Shown: piece after piece, positions 8,413 through 16,916 of the stretch
How the letters are laid out: each line of letters opens with the position of its first letter
Position numbering within the stretch: position 1 is the first letter of the stretch
Origin: CAZEJS01 sp964512645
GTDB lineage: Bacteria; Actinomycetota; Geothermincolia; Fen-727; Anoxymicrobiaceae
Reading direction: 5' to 3'
DNA: 56,437 nucleotides
Assembly: GCA_964512645.1 (NCBI GenBank)
Contig: CAZEJS010000019.1
Span: forward strand, 1-56,437
Translations under genes and position numbers: made by a program
The notes under the pieces: model-generated
What the model was told of the DNA's origin: nothing
Seen by the model: only the letters and a program-made list of their open reading frames with translations
The model's database searches: none

Positions 8413-9084
8413 ATGCGAAGAAGCAGGCTGCTGGCAATCGTCTCATTTGTCGCCGTTACGGCCCTGGCTCTCTCGATGGCCGGTTGTTCCGGGTCGAAAG
8501 AGAAGCCGGATGACCCCACCGGCGGCAGGCCCGAGGCGGTTACCGCTTACGACGCCGTGCAGTATACCAGGCCCGCGGCGCAGAAGTGGCAGTCGGTCAA
8601 CTGGATGATAGAGGTTCGCGACGGAGACCCCGACGGGCTCTCCAGGGACGGCACGGCGAAGATATGGGAGGTTTACTACTTTTCGCCCACCCCTGAGGAG
8701 AGGCCGCTGATGTTCGTGATCTACAACAGGGGCAACATCTGGCCGAATTCCCCCGGGATACAGAAGGGTGGAGACACCGGCTTGAAGACGTACCGAAAGG
8801 AGAAGCCGGACTCGTTCCGGGTGGATTCGCCGGAAGCGATCGAGGTCGCCCGGCGCAACGGCGGCGGGGAGTACAAGGATTCCCACCCCGAAGCGATAGC
8901 GAGCGGCGTGCTCCGGTGCAGGGCCGATTACATCGCCGTCGGCGAGACCATGCCTTCTCCGAAGTACAAGTGGATATGGGACATCAGCTACCGCGAACCG
9001 CGGGCCGGCGCCGAGGTCCTGCATATCTACATCGACGGGATGAACGGGGATTTCATCACCAAGGAGCTCAAGAAAACGCCGTAG
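8413..9084 (+). CDS. hypothetical lipoprotein
   Basis: 223 aa with a classic lipoprotein signal: MRRSR, a hydrophobic run, and the lipobox SMAGC giving Cys at about residue 24. The mature part is hydrophilic with several aromatic beta strands (KIWEVYYFSP, KYKWIWDISY) and resembles substrate- or sensor-type extracellular domains without a certain family. ATG at 8413 has GGGAG five bases upstream. The frame is open far upstream (to 7465), but that stretch overlaps other features and is not coding. Lipidation at the outer face of the membrane is expected. Confidence 0.8.
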   Translation: MRRSRLLAIVSFVAVTALALSMAGCSGSKEKPDDPTGGRPEAVTAYDAVQYTRPAAQKWQSVNWMIEVRDGDPDGLSRDGTAKIWEVYYFSPTPEERPLMFVIYNRGNIWPNSPGIQKGGDTGLKTYRKEKPDSFRVDSPEAIEVARRNGGGEYKDSHPEAIASGVLRCRADYIAVGETMPSPKYKWIWDISYREPRAGAEVLHIYIDGMNGDFITKELKKTP

Positions 9085-9134
9085 CGCGCACAGGCACTCT
9101 CCGGGCCGCTCCGGTCCGGCGGTCGCTCCTCATG

Positions 9135-9143
9135 TGATATCCT
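9135..9143 (+). promoter_or_regulatory. extended -10 promoter for metK
   Basis: TGA-TATCCT lies about 85 bases before the metK start. No SAM riboswitch consensus is visible in the leader that follows. Confidence 0.4.
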
Positions 9144-9226
9144 ATCCAATCGACACGATGGTCCGACAAGCCTCCCCGCCGGCGCGAGGGAGGTGTGTCG
9201 TGGTTGAAGAGCCCAGGAGGCATCAG

Positions 9227-10426
9227 ATGACCCAGGAGATGAAGCTGTTCACGTCGGAGTCCGTTACGGAAGGCCACCCGGACAAGGTCGCCGATTCCGT
9301 CAGCGACGCGATCCTTGACGCCATAATAGCGGAGGATCCGCAGGCCCACGTTGCGTGCGAGACGCTGGTGACGACCGGGCTTGTTGTCGTATCGGGGGAG
9401 ATATCCACCACTGCATACGTCGATATCCGCAGAATAATCAAAGAGACCGTCAGGGATATCGGGTACACGCAGCCGGAGGTCGGATTCGACTTCGAGACCT
9501 GTGGGGTGATGATCTCCATAGACGAGCAGTCCTCGGACATCAAGCGCGGGGTCGATTCGTCTCTGGAAGTGAGGGTCGGCAGGAGCGAAGACGAACTGCT
9601 CGATTCGCAGGGCGCGGGCGACCAGGGGATGATGTTCGGCTTCGCCTGCAACGAGTGCGAGGAGCTCATGCCGCTGCCCATAATGCTCGCCCACAAGCTT
9701 GCCCGGAGGCTCGCGGACGTGAGGAAGGCGGGGATACTGCCGTACCTGCGTCCCGATGGCAAGAGCCAGGTGACCATAGCCTACGACGGGTACAAGCCCG
9801 TCGGGGTCAGGACCGTGGTTATATCCGCACAGCACAACCCCGATGTGGACATTGTGGGCCTGATGAAACCCGACCTCGAGGAACACGTGCTCAAGCCGGT
9901 GCTCCCGCCGGAATGGATGGAAACGAAGCCGACCTTCCTGGTCAACCCTACCGGCAGTTTCGTGACCGGTGGCCCGATGGGGGACACGGGGCTCACCGGG
10001 AGGAAGATAATAGTCGACACCTACGGCGGCATGGCCAGGCACGGGGGAGGCAGCTTCTCCGGAAAGGACCCCTCCAAGGTCGATCGCTCGGCGACGTACG
10101 CCGCGCGCTACGTCGCCAAGAACGTCGTGGCCGCCGGTCTGGCCGACCGGTTCGAACTGCAACTCGCTTACGTAATCGGCAAGGCGCACCCGGTATCGGT
10201 CTCCTGCGAGTGCTACGGGACCGAGAAGATCGCGACGGAGAAGATCGAAAAACTGGTGAAAGAGGTGTTCGACCTGAGGCCCGCCGCCATCATCCGGGAT
10301 CTAAAGCTGTTGAGGCCGGTGTACGGGCAGACCGCCGCTTACGGACATTTCGGCAGGAACGAGGAAGGGTTCACCTGGGAAAAAACGGATAAGGCGGATG
10401 TATTACGAAGGGAAGCCGGCCTGTAG
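9227..10426 (+). CDS. metK: S-adenosylmethionine synthetase
   Basis: 399 aa, the usual length. It makes S-adenosylmethionine from ATP and methionine in the cytosol. Hallmarks are TSESVTEGHPDKVAD at the N-terminus (the His of the triphosphate site), the GAGDQGMMFGFA nucleotide loop, and GGGSFSGKDPSKVDRS. ATG at 9227 is chosen because CAGGAGG sits six bases upstream; the frame extends to 9134 but without a site. It begins a run of metK-def-fmt-rsmB with tiny gaps, linking SAM supply with initiator-methionine handling and rRNA methylation. Confidence 0.97.
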   Translation: MTQEMKLFTSESVTEGHPDKVADSVSDAILDAIIAEDPQAHVACETLVTTGLVVVSGEISTTAYVDIRRIIKETVRDIGYTQPEVGFDFETCGVMISIDEQSSDIKRGVDSSLEVRVGRSEDELLDSQGAGDQGMMFGFACNECEELMPLPIMLAHKLARRLADVRKAGILPYLRPDGKSQVTIAYDGYKPVGVRTVVISAQHNPDVDIVGLMKPDLEEHVLKPVLPPEWMETKPTFLVNPTGSFVTGGPMGDTGLTGRKIIVDTYGGMARHGGGSFSGKDPSKVDRSATYAARYVAKNVVAAGLADRFELQLAYVIGKAHPVSVSCECYGTEKIATEKIEKLVKEVFDLRPAAIIRDLKLLRPVYGQTAAYGHFGRNEEGFTWEKTDKADVLRREAGL

Positions 10427-10435
10427 GAGACGCGC

Positions 10436-10942
10436 GTGGCCTTGAGGATAAGGACGTTCGGGGACCCTGTATTGAAGGAAGAGAGCAGGGAGCTCGAAAC
10501 GATAGACGCCGAAGTACGCGCTCTTGTCAAGGACATGTCGGGTACGCTGTCGGAATCAACGGGGCGGGTCGGGCTCGCCGCTCCGCAGGTGGGCGTGCTC
10601 AAGAGGCTGTTCGTGTACGACCTCGGCCACGGCCCCAGATGTCTGATAAACCCGGTGATCCTGGAGGGCGAAGGGGAGGACACCTGCGAGGAGGGGTGCC
10701 TGAGCTTCCCGGGGATATACGTCACCATACCGCGATACCGGAAGGTGCGGACGAGCTGCCTCACCCCGTCGGGCCACAGGGTGCTGATCGAGGCCGACGG
10801 TTTCCCGGCGCGGGTCTTTCAGCACGAATGCGATCACCTCGACGGCGTCCTGATAATCGACAGGTGCGACATCGAAGAGCGCAAGAGGGCGCTCGACGAG
10901 TACAGGGACATTGAGCTCCGCAAGACCGTGCCGGACGCCTGA
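10436..10942 (+). CDS. def: peptide deformylase
   Basis: 168 aa. It removes the formyl group from the N-terminal methionine of new proteins. The three motifs are present: GLAAPQVG, EEGCLSFPG (metal Cys) and the HExxH helix as QHECDHLDG, supplying two His ligands and the catalytic Glu. GTG at 10436 follows the metK stop by 9 bases, and the ribosome binding site overlaps the end of metK. fmt begins 12 bases after it, giving the classic def-fmt pairing. Confidence 0.96.
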   Translation: MALRIRTFGDPVLKEESRELETIDAEVRALVKDMSGTLSESTGRVGLAAPQVGVLKRLFVYDLGHGPRCLINPVILEGEGEDTCEEGCLSFPGIYVTIPRYRKVRTSCLTPSGHRVLIEADGFPARVFQHECDHLDGVLIIDRCDIEERKRALDEYRDIELRKTVPDA

Positions 10943-10954
10943 TCGGAGGCGGAT

Positions 10955-11905
10955 TTGAGGACTCTGTTCTTCGGCAGCGACGCATTCGCGCTCGAGCCGC
11001 TCGACAAGATGCTCACCGGCAGGCACGAGGTGGCGGCGGTGGTGGGCATGCCGGACCGGCGGGCGGGAAGAGGGCTCGCCCTGTCGCCGACGCCGCTGGT
11101 GGCGCGGGCCCGGGAGCTGGGCCTGGAGGTCTTTCAGCCGGAGAGCCTCTCCCGCAGCTCTTTCGCCCCGTCTCTCGAAGGCCTGGAGGTGGACGCCGGG
11201 GTGGTGGTGGCATACGGGGGCATCATTCCGGAATGGCTCCTGGAGTTGCCCGCCCACGGCTTCGTCAATCTGCATCCATCCCTGCTCCCGCGGTACAGGG
11301 GAGCGGCGCCCGTGGAACGAGCCCTTATGGCGGGCGCGAGCGTCACCGGCGTGACCACCGTACGCATGGACGAACGGCTCGACGCCGGCGACATCCTGCT
11401 GCACGTGGAAGTGCCGATCGAGGAGACGGACACCGCGGACACGCTGGCGGCCCGGCTCTCGCACGCCGGGGCCTCCCTTCTGGTCGAGACGCTCGACGCC
11501 CTGGAGCGCGGAAGCCTCACCCCGGTACACCAGGAGGAGGACAATGCGACCTGCGCTCCATCCATCGCGGCGTCCGAAGCGCGGATCGACTGGTCGCTGC
11601 CTGCCGAAACTATCGACCGGCTCGTCCGGGCACTGAATCCCCAGCCTGGGGCTTACACCTTCTTCAGAGGCAGGCGGGTGAAGGTGTTTTCGGCGAGGGT
11701 TACGGACGTCCCCCCGGAGGACGAGCCGGGCACGATAATGAACCTCGGCAAGGAGGGCTTCATCGTCAACACCGGGTCTTCGGGCCTGCTGGTGCTGACG
11801 GTTCAGCCGGAAGGGAAGAAGCCGATGAGCGCGTCCGAGTTCTCCAGGGGCCAGAGGCTGCTGGTCGCGGAGAGCTTCGGGCCCGAGCCCGAGCCCGGCG
11901 GATAG
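10955..11905 (+). CDS. fmt: methionyl-tRNA formyltransferase
   Basis: 316 aa, standard length. It formylates initiator Met-tRNA using 10-formyl-tetrahydrofolate. Visible are the Rossmann start LRTLFFGSDAFALEPL, the catalytic Asn-His-Asp region NLHPSLLPRYRGAAPVERAL and GVTTVRMDERLDAGDIL, and a C-terminal OB-type domain. The start is TTG at 10955 with CGGAGGCGG upstream. It is directly followed by rsmB, whose ATG abuts the stop codon. Confidence 0.96.
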   Translation: MRTLFFGSDAFALEPLDKMLTGRHEVAAVVGMPDRRAGRGLALSPTPLVARARELGLEVFQPESLSRSSFAPSLEGLEVDAGVVVAYGGIIPEWLLELPAHGFVNLHPSLLPRYRGAAPVERALMAGASVTGVTTVRMDERLDAGDILLHVEVPIEETDTADTLAARLSHAGASLLVETLDALERGSLTPVHQEEDNATCAPSIAASEARIDWSLPAETIDRLVRALNPQPGAYTFFRGRRVKVFSARVTDVPPEDEPGTIMNLGKEGFIVNTGSSGLLVLTVQPEGKKPMSASEFSRGQRLLVAESFGPEPEPGG

Positions 11906-13255
11906 ATGGCGCGCCGGACGGGCCCTGAGGCGGGGCCGCGCGCGCTGGCCCTGCGGACGCTCGTTGATTACGAGCGAAGGAACGCCTACCTGGGGCCGCT
12001 GACTTCGGCGGCGTTGACTTCGTCCGCCCTTGACCGGAGGGACCGGGCGCTGGCGACTGAACTGGTCCAGGGCTCAGTGAGGATGAAGCTCTCTCTCGAC
12101 CGCTGCCTGTCGCCGTTTTCCCGCCGTCCGCTCGAGGAGCTGGAGCCGGCGGTCGCGTGGGCGCTCAGGCTCGCCGCGTACCAGATCGCGTACACCCGCG
12201 TCCCGGATTACGCGGCGGTGGATGCCACAGTGGAGGCCGCCGTCGAAGTCGCCGGGAGCAGGGTCGCGGGCTACACCAACGCCGTCCTGCGCGCTTTCCT
12301 CCGCGGGCGAGGCGAGGTTGGCCTGCCGGACCGGGAGGGCGACCCCGAGGGGTACCTGGAGGCGCGATACTCCCATCCTCGATGGATCGCGCGGATGTGG
12401 ATCGAGGAGTTTGGCTTCGAGCGGGCAGAGTCACTGTGCTCGGCGGACAACAACACCCCCGCGGTTTCCTTGAGGGTCAACCTTCCCAGGTGCGCCAGGG
12501 ACGAACTCGCAGCCAGACTCGATGGCGAGGGCCTTGGCTGCAGGGAGGGGTCTCTGGCACCGGAATGCCTTCTGCTCGAAGGGGGCGGGCCTGTCAGCGC
12601 CCTTCCCGGCTACGACGAGGGCTTGTTCGGAGTGCAGGACCAGGGGGCGATGCTGGTGTCGCACGCGGTATCCCCGGAGAAGGGCATGGAGGTGCTGGAC
12701 ATGTGCGCCGCGCCCGGCGGCAAAGCGAACCACCTGGCGGAACTCATGGAGAACGAGGGCCGCGTTCTGGCGGTCGACCTGAGGCCCGGCAGGCTCGCGC
12801 TGGTCCGCGAATCTGCGGAAAGGCTTGGCAATACGGCCGTGGAATGTCTCGCGGCCGACGCGACGGCGATCCCGGGTGTTCCCGGGGAGTCATTCGACCG
12901 CGTTCTCGTGGACGCTCCCTGCAGCGGGCTGGGCACACTCGCGAGGAAGCCGGACGCGAGGTGGCGCAGGGGTCCCGGCGAAGTCGCGGAGCTTACAACG
13001 TTGCAGAGGCGGCTTCTGGCGGAGGGGGCCGGGCTGGTCGCTGCCGGGGGAACGCTCACTTACTCGACGTGCACCATCTCGCGCGCGGAGAACCAGGAGA
13101 TGGCCGAATGGTTCCTGGAGGAGCATTCCGGGAAGTTCGAGCCCGCCGCCGGGCAGGTCCCGGGGTTCGACGGGTCGAGCCAGATCCAGTTGTTCCCCGA
13201 TATTCACGGCTGCGACGGGATGTTCATGGCCGTCTTCAGACGGATAGATCAGTAG
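11906..13255 (+). CDS. rsmB: 16S rRNA (cytosine-C5)-methyltransferase RsmB
   Basis: 449 aa. An N-terminal NusB-like RNA-binding domain (about 1-140) is followed by a SAM methyltransferase domain with MCAAPGGKANHL (motif I), VDAPCSGLGTL (motif IV, PC catalytic region) and YSTCTISRAEN (motif VI, TC nucleophile). The pair of cysteines defines the m5C967 enzymes. The ATG directly follows the fmt stop, so translation is coupled. Confidence 0.94.
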   Translation: MARRTGPEAGPRALALRTLVDYERRNAYLGPLTSAALTSSALDRRDRALATELVQGSVRMKLSLDRCLSPFSRRPLEELEPAVAWALRLAAYQIAYTRVPDYAAVDATVEAAVEVAGSRVAGYTNAVLRAFLRGRGEVGLPDREGDPEGYLEARYSHPRWIARMWIEEFGFERAESLCSADNNTPAVSLRVNLPRCARDELAARLDGEGLGCREGSLAPECLLLEGGGPVSALPGYDEGLFGVQDQGAMLVSHAVSPEKGMEVLDMCAAPGGKANHLAELMENEGRVLAVDLRPGRLALVRESAERLGNTAVECLAADATAIPGVPGESFDRVLVDAPCSGLGTLARKPDARWRRGPGEVAELTTLQRRLLAEGAGLVAAGGTLTYSTCTISRAENQEMAEWFLEEHSGKFEPAAGQVPGFDGSSQIQLFPDIHGCDGMFMAVFRRIDQ

Positions 13256-13317
13256 CGAAAGCGACGGGCAGTCATCTCATGTATCATCGAATCCAGCGAA
13301 AGAACGGTCGGTGAGAC

Positions 13318-13989
13318 ATGGTACAGGACAAGCTGGCGCTCCGCACGGACGGGTCCGGGTTCGCCCGGGGCCTCGAGACCGAGTTCGTTGAAAAAGGGTG
13401 GACGGTACTCGCGTTCGAGGGATCGCCGGAGCTGGCAGGCCTTCTGGACGACCGCTGCGCCGCGGTAATAATCGTCAACCCCCATCTGCGGCTGGCGAAA
13501 GCCGCTCGCGCGGAGATGCGGAGAGCGGGCGGGCGGACGTCGAGGGTTCCAATGATCGCCGCCCTGTCGGATCGTGGGGCGGCCGCCGAGACGGACGTTC
13601 TCCGGTGCTTCGACGACTTCGTGATGAAGCCGACCGGGGCCGCCGAGATAGAGGCGAGGATCGCGGTTGACCGGGCCAGGCGCGGCGGGGAGGGCGAGGT
13701 CATAGTGAGCGGAGAGCTCGCGATAAACCTGGATGCGCACCAGGTTCACTGCTCCGGCCTGCCCGTCGACCTTACCCTGAAGGAGTACGAGCTCCTCAAA
13801 GAGCTGGCGTCCCGGAAGGGAAAAGTTCAGAGCAGGCAGGAGTTGCTGCGCAACATCTGGGGCTATGACTACTACGGGGGGACTCGCACGGTGGACGTGC
13901 ACGTCAGGCGTCTGCGAGCCAAGCTCGAAGGTTCCGGCAGATACATAGAGACCGTCCGCGGCGTCGGCTACAGGTTCACCTGCGAGTAG
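13318..13989 (+). CDS. glnR: GlnR-like OmpR-family regulator with degenerate receiver
   Basis: 223 aa. Residues 1-115 form a receiver-like fold without the usual acidic pair at the N-terminus; the phospho-acceptor strand reads AVIIVNPHLRL, with Asn where Asp is expected. The conserved switch Lys survives (FVMKPTG). Residues 125-223 are a full winged helix ending DVHVRRLRAKL and TVRGVGYRF, very close to actinobacterial GlnR. GlnR is an orphan, phosphorylation-independent nitrogen regulator. A perfect half of the GlnR operator lies directly downstream, in front of glnA, which supports the name. No sensor kinase gene is adjacent. The ATG has GGTGAG close upstream. Confidence 0.8.
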   Translation: MVQDKLALRTDGSGFARGLETEFVEKGWTVLAFEGSPELAGLLDDRCAAVIIVNPHLRLAKAARAEMRRAGGRTSRVPMIAALSDRGAAAETDVLRCFDDFVMKPTGAAEIEARIAVDRARRGGEGEVIVSGELAINLDAHQVHCSGLPVDLTLKEYELLKELASRKGKVQSRQELLRNIWGYDYYGGTRTVDVHVRRLRAKLEGSGRYIETVRGVGYRFTCE

Positions 13990-13995
13990 GAACCG

Positions 13996-14033
13996 TTTAC
14001 ACGCTTTTCACCGCACGGTAACAAGCCCGAAAC
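13996..14033 (+). promoter_or_regulatory. four-part GlnR-type operator upstream of glnA
   Basis: Four 5-mers at exact 11-base steps: TTTAC (13996-14000), TTCAC (14007-14011), GTAAC (14018-14022) and GAAAC (14029-14033). The known actinobacterial GlnR site is GTnAC-n6-GaAAC repeated twice with 6-base gaps. The downstream pair matches perfectly; the upstream pair is weaker. It sits just before a -10 hexamer, as expected for an activator site. Confidence 0.75.
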
Positions 14034-14043
14034 ATTTCCCCGC

Positions 14044-14049
14044 TAGAAT
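14044..14049 (+). promoter_or_regulatory. -10 element of the glnA promoter
   Basis: TAGAAT 33 bases before the glnA ATG. The position for a -35 (about 14021-14026) shows no TTGNNN match and is covered by the GlnR-type operator, so the promoter should depend on an activator. Confidence 0.6.
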
Positions 14050-14081
14050 CTTTCACGGTAAAACCGGCAGAAGGAGGAGAA

Positions 14082-15419
14082 ATGAGCAACGGCCCGGACA
14101 GGGATTACGTGCTGGCCGCCGTGCGAGAGCACGACGTCAAATTCATCAGGCTGTGGTTCACGGACGTCCTGGGGTTTCTCAAGAGCTTCGCCATCACCAG
14201 GGAAGAGCTCGAGGAGGCCCTGGAGAACGGAATGGGGTTCGACGGGTCGAGCATCCAGGGTTTCGCCAGGATCGACGAGAGCGACATGATAGCCCAGCCC
14301 GACCCGTCCACTTTCGCGCTGCTTCCCTGGAGACCCAGCGGCGAGAGCGCCGTCGCCCGGATGTTCTGTGACATCCTCGAAACGGACCGCCGGCCCCACC
14401 CGGGGGACCCAAGGTTTGTTTTGAAGCGGAACCTGGAGAGGGCCCGCGGACTCGGCTACACCTTCTACGTAGGACCCGAACTCGAGTATTACTACTTCGC
14501 CAACTCGGACCCGCCGCCGGAGATTCTGGACAGGGGGGGGTACTTCGACCTGACCCCTCTCGACCTGGCCAGCGACCTGAGGAGAGAAACGGTGCTCACG
14601 CTGGAGGCGATGGGGATCGGGGTTGAATATTCGCACCACGAGGTCGGGCCCAGCCAGCATGAGATAGACCTGCGCTACACCGACGCCCTCCAGATGGCGG
14701 ACAACGCCATGACATACCGTCTGGTGGTCAAGGAAGTGGCGATAAAGCACGGCGTCCATGCCACCTTCATGCCCAAACCGCTTTATGGTCAGAACGGGAG
14801 CGGCATGCACACTCACATGTCACTCTTCAGGGGAGATAAAAACGCCTTCTTTGACCCGGACGACGAACATTTCCTGACCGACGAGGCCAGGTCGTTCATC
14901 GCCGGGCTCCTCAAGTACGCGCCGGAGTTCTGCCTGATAACCAACCAGTTTGTCAACTCTTACAAACGCCTGGTGCCCGGCTACGAAGCCCCCGTCTACC
15001 TCTCGTGGGCGCGGCGCAACCGCTCCGACCTCATTCGCGTTCCGACGTACAAGCAGGGCAAGGAAAGCTCCACCCGCATAGAGCTCCGGTCGCCCGATCC
15101 GGCCTGCAACCCGTACCTGGCCTTCGCGGTGATGCTGTCCGCGGGGCTGAAGGGGATCGAAGACCGGCTGGAACTGCGCGAGCCCGTTGAGCGCAACGTC
15201 TACGAGATGTCCGAGGAGGAGCGAATGGAACTGGACATCGGAAGCCTGCCGTCCGATATGTGGGAGGCGATCCGGCTCGCGGAGAAGAGCGAGCTGGTGC
15301 GGGAGTGCCTCGGCGACCACGTTTTCGGTTCGCTCATTACCGACAAGAAGGTTGAGTGGGAGAAGTACCGGGAAGTGGTAACCGAGTACGAATTGTGCAA
15401 CTACCTGCCGGTGCTCTGA
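14082..15419 (+). CDS. glnA: glutamine synthetase type I
   Basis: 445 aa, cytosolic dodecamer in the family; it joins ammonia to glutamate with ATP. Motifs are GFDGSSIQGF, the metal and glutamate region VGPELEYYYF, and HTHMSLF. The conserved central flap NGSGMHTH is intact. In place of the adenylylation site NLYDLP the sequence reads NVYEMSEEERMEL, which is the GSI-alpha form, so control by adenylylation is unlikely; feedback inhibition and transcription through GlnR are more likely. AGAAGGAGG precedes the ATG. The HdrBC and glutamate synthase genes follow from their own promoter. Confidence 0.96.
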   Translation: MSNGPDRDYVLAAVREHDVKFIRLWFTDVLGFLKSFAITREELEEALENGMGFDGSSIQGFARIDESDMIAQPDPSTFALLPWRPSGESAVARMFCDILETDRRPHPGDPRFVLKRNLERARGLGYTFYVGPELEYYYFANSDPPPEILDRGGYFDLTPLDLASDLRRETVLTLEAMGIGVEYSHHEVGPSQHEIDLRYTDALQMADNAMTYRLVVKEVAIKHGVHATFMPKPLYGQNGSGMHTHMSLFRGDKNAFFDPDDEHFLTDEARSFIAGLLKYAPEFCLITNQFVNSYKRLVPGYEAPVYLSWARRNRSDLIRVPTYKQGKESSTRIELRSPDPACNPYLAFAVMLSAGLKGIEDRLELREPVERNVYEMSEEERMELDIGSLPSDMWEAIRLAEKSELVRECLGDHVFGSLITDKKVEWEKYREVVTEYELCNYLPVL

Positions 15420-15511
15420 GACGCCGCGCCGAGGACGGGCTCCCGGGCGGGGGCAGACAGGCGCCGGGGTACAGCTTCGCCCGCCGGGGAACGGCCTGTT
15501 GACCGGCGACA

Positions 15512-15540
15512 TTGAACGGCTTAAAAGTCGGTGCTAGAAT
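15512..15540 (+). promoter_or_regulatory. sigma-70-type promoter of the hdrBC-glutamate synthase operon
   Basis: TTGAAC (15512-15517), 17 bases, TAGAAT (15535-15540), with TG one base before the -10. It is the best promoter of the window. It also shows that the GTG at 15531 cannot be the start of the next gene. Confidence 0.7.
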
Positions 15541-15578
15541 TCGCTCGTCTTGACGGACAAAGGTTAGGTATCTTCACC

Positions 15579-16916
15579 GTGAACCAGTACGTGTTCTTCT
15601 GGGGTTGCACGATCCCCGGCAGGTACCCTTTCCTCGAGAAATCCCTCAGGCTGCTGCTGGACAGACTCGGGGTGCGGTATCGGGAGATCGACGGTTTCAC
15701 CTGCTGCCCCGAAAAGCTGCTGGTGGAGACCTTGAGCGAGGAGGCGTGGTACCTGACCGCGGCGCGCAATCTCGCCCTCGCGGAGAGGTGCGGGTGTGAC
15801 ATGCTGGTGGCTTGCAACGGTTGCTACTCCACGTTCCGGAGCGCGATCTCCGCGTTCCATTCATCCAGCGCGCTCAGGAAGACGGTTGAGGAGCGGCTGG
15901 CGGAGATAGGGCTCGAGTACCATTTCCGTTCTTCGGTCTATCACGTAGTCGAGTTGCTCCACGACCGGATCGGGCCCGACATCATCGGGCGGGCTGTTAC
16001 CCTCCCGCTCGACGGCATGCGGGTTGGGGTCCACAACGGGTGCCAGCTGCTCCGGCCTGCCCCGGTTGTGAGGCTGGACGACGCCGCCAGGCCTTTGAAG
16101 CTCGACGACCTGGTGAAGTGCCTCGGCGCGGAAAGCCTCGAGTACCACTCGAAGCTGATGTGCTGCGGGGAGGCGCTCGGGCGTTCCGGCCACCCCGACG
16201 AATCCACGCGGAGCGCCCGGGTGAAACTCATGGAGCTCGAGCAGCTCGGAGCCGACGCGATCGTGGTCGTGTGCCCCGCGTGCTTCGGGCAGTTCGAGAC
16301 GCAACAGATGGCCCTGCGGAAAGACTATGTCGGCATGAGCATCCCTGTTTTCTACTACAGCGAACTTGCCGCGGTCGCGCTGGGGTTCTCACCGGAGGAG
16401 ATCGGGCTGGACATGCACAGGATAGACGCGCGCCCGTTCTTCGAAAAACTCGAGGAGGTCGCACGGATCAGGAGTTCGGTTCCCGGAGGTTTCGATACCG
16501 CGCAGATGGAGCGCTGCATAGCCTGCGGCTCCTGCGCGAGCGATTGCCCGGTGGTGCAGGTTGACGAAGGTTATTCCCCTCACGAGCTGATGCGACTGGT
16601 GCTGTGCGGCAGGGCCGAAGAAGTCGTCGAGGGCGCCGACATCTGGAAGTGCCTCGAATGCGGCACGTGTACCGAACTGTGCCCGAACAGCTTCGGGATG
16701 GTCCGGGCGATCAAGGAAGCGAAGCGAATGGCGTTGGAGCGGGGGCTCGGCCCCGCGGAGACGCTGCGGGGCATCGAGATGTTCCAGAAGGCCGGCGTGC
16801 TCGGAAAGACGAGACAGAGGGCCAGGGACAGGCTGGGGCTGGGGCCGGTGTCGCGTCCGGGGTCGGAGGAGCTCGGCGATCTCCTCAGGGGGACGTTCGA
16901 CGGGAAGGAACGGTGA
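15579..16916 (+). CDS. HdrB-HdrC fusion (heterodisulfide reductase-like Fe-S protein)
   Basis: About 445 aa from GTG 15579. The N-terminal two thirds hold both HdrB motifs in full: C10-x31-CC42/43-x35-C79xxC82 and C155-x39-CC195/196-x35-C232xxC235. In the Hdr family these bind noncubane [4Fe-4S] clusters that reduce disulfides. The C-terminal part is HdrC-like with CIACGSCASDCP (C313) and CLECGTCTELCP (C358), two cubane clusters. No membrane helix is present. A promoter lies upstream, and its stop overlaps the start of the glutamate synthase amidotransferase gene. No gltD-like gene is present, so this protein may feed electrons to glutamate synthase; that is inference. Confidence 0.88.
   Translation: MNQYVFFWGCTIPGRYPFLEKSLRLLLDRLGVRYREIDGFTCCPEKLLVETLSEEAWYLTAARNLALAERCGCDMLVACNGCYSTFRSAISAFHSSSALRKTVEERLAEIGLEYHFRSSVYHVVELLHDRIGPDIIGRAVTLPLDGMRVGVHNGCQLLRPAPVVRLDDAARPLKLDDLVKCLGAESLEYHSKLMCCGEALGRSGHPDESTRSARVKLMELEQLGADAIVVVCPACFGQFETQQMALRKDYVGMSIPVFYYSELAAVALGFSPEEIGLDMHRIDARPFFEKLEEVARIRSSVPGGFDTAQMERCIACGSCASDCPVVQVDEGYSPHELMRLVLCGRAEEVVEGADIWKCLECGTCTELCPNSFGMVRAIKEAKRMALERGLGPAETLRGIEMFQKAGVLGKTRQRARDRLGLGPVSRPGSEELGDLLRGTFDGKER

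Noticed and set aside
9085..9226. SAM riboswitch before metK
   Set aside because: The 142-base leader shows none of the SAM-I or SAM-IV conserved blocks.
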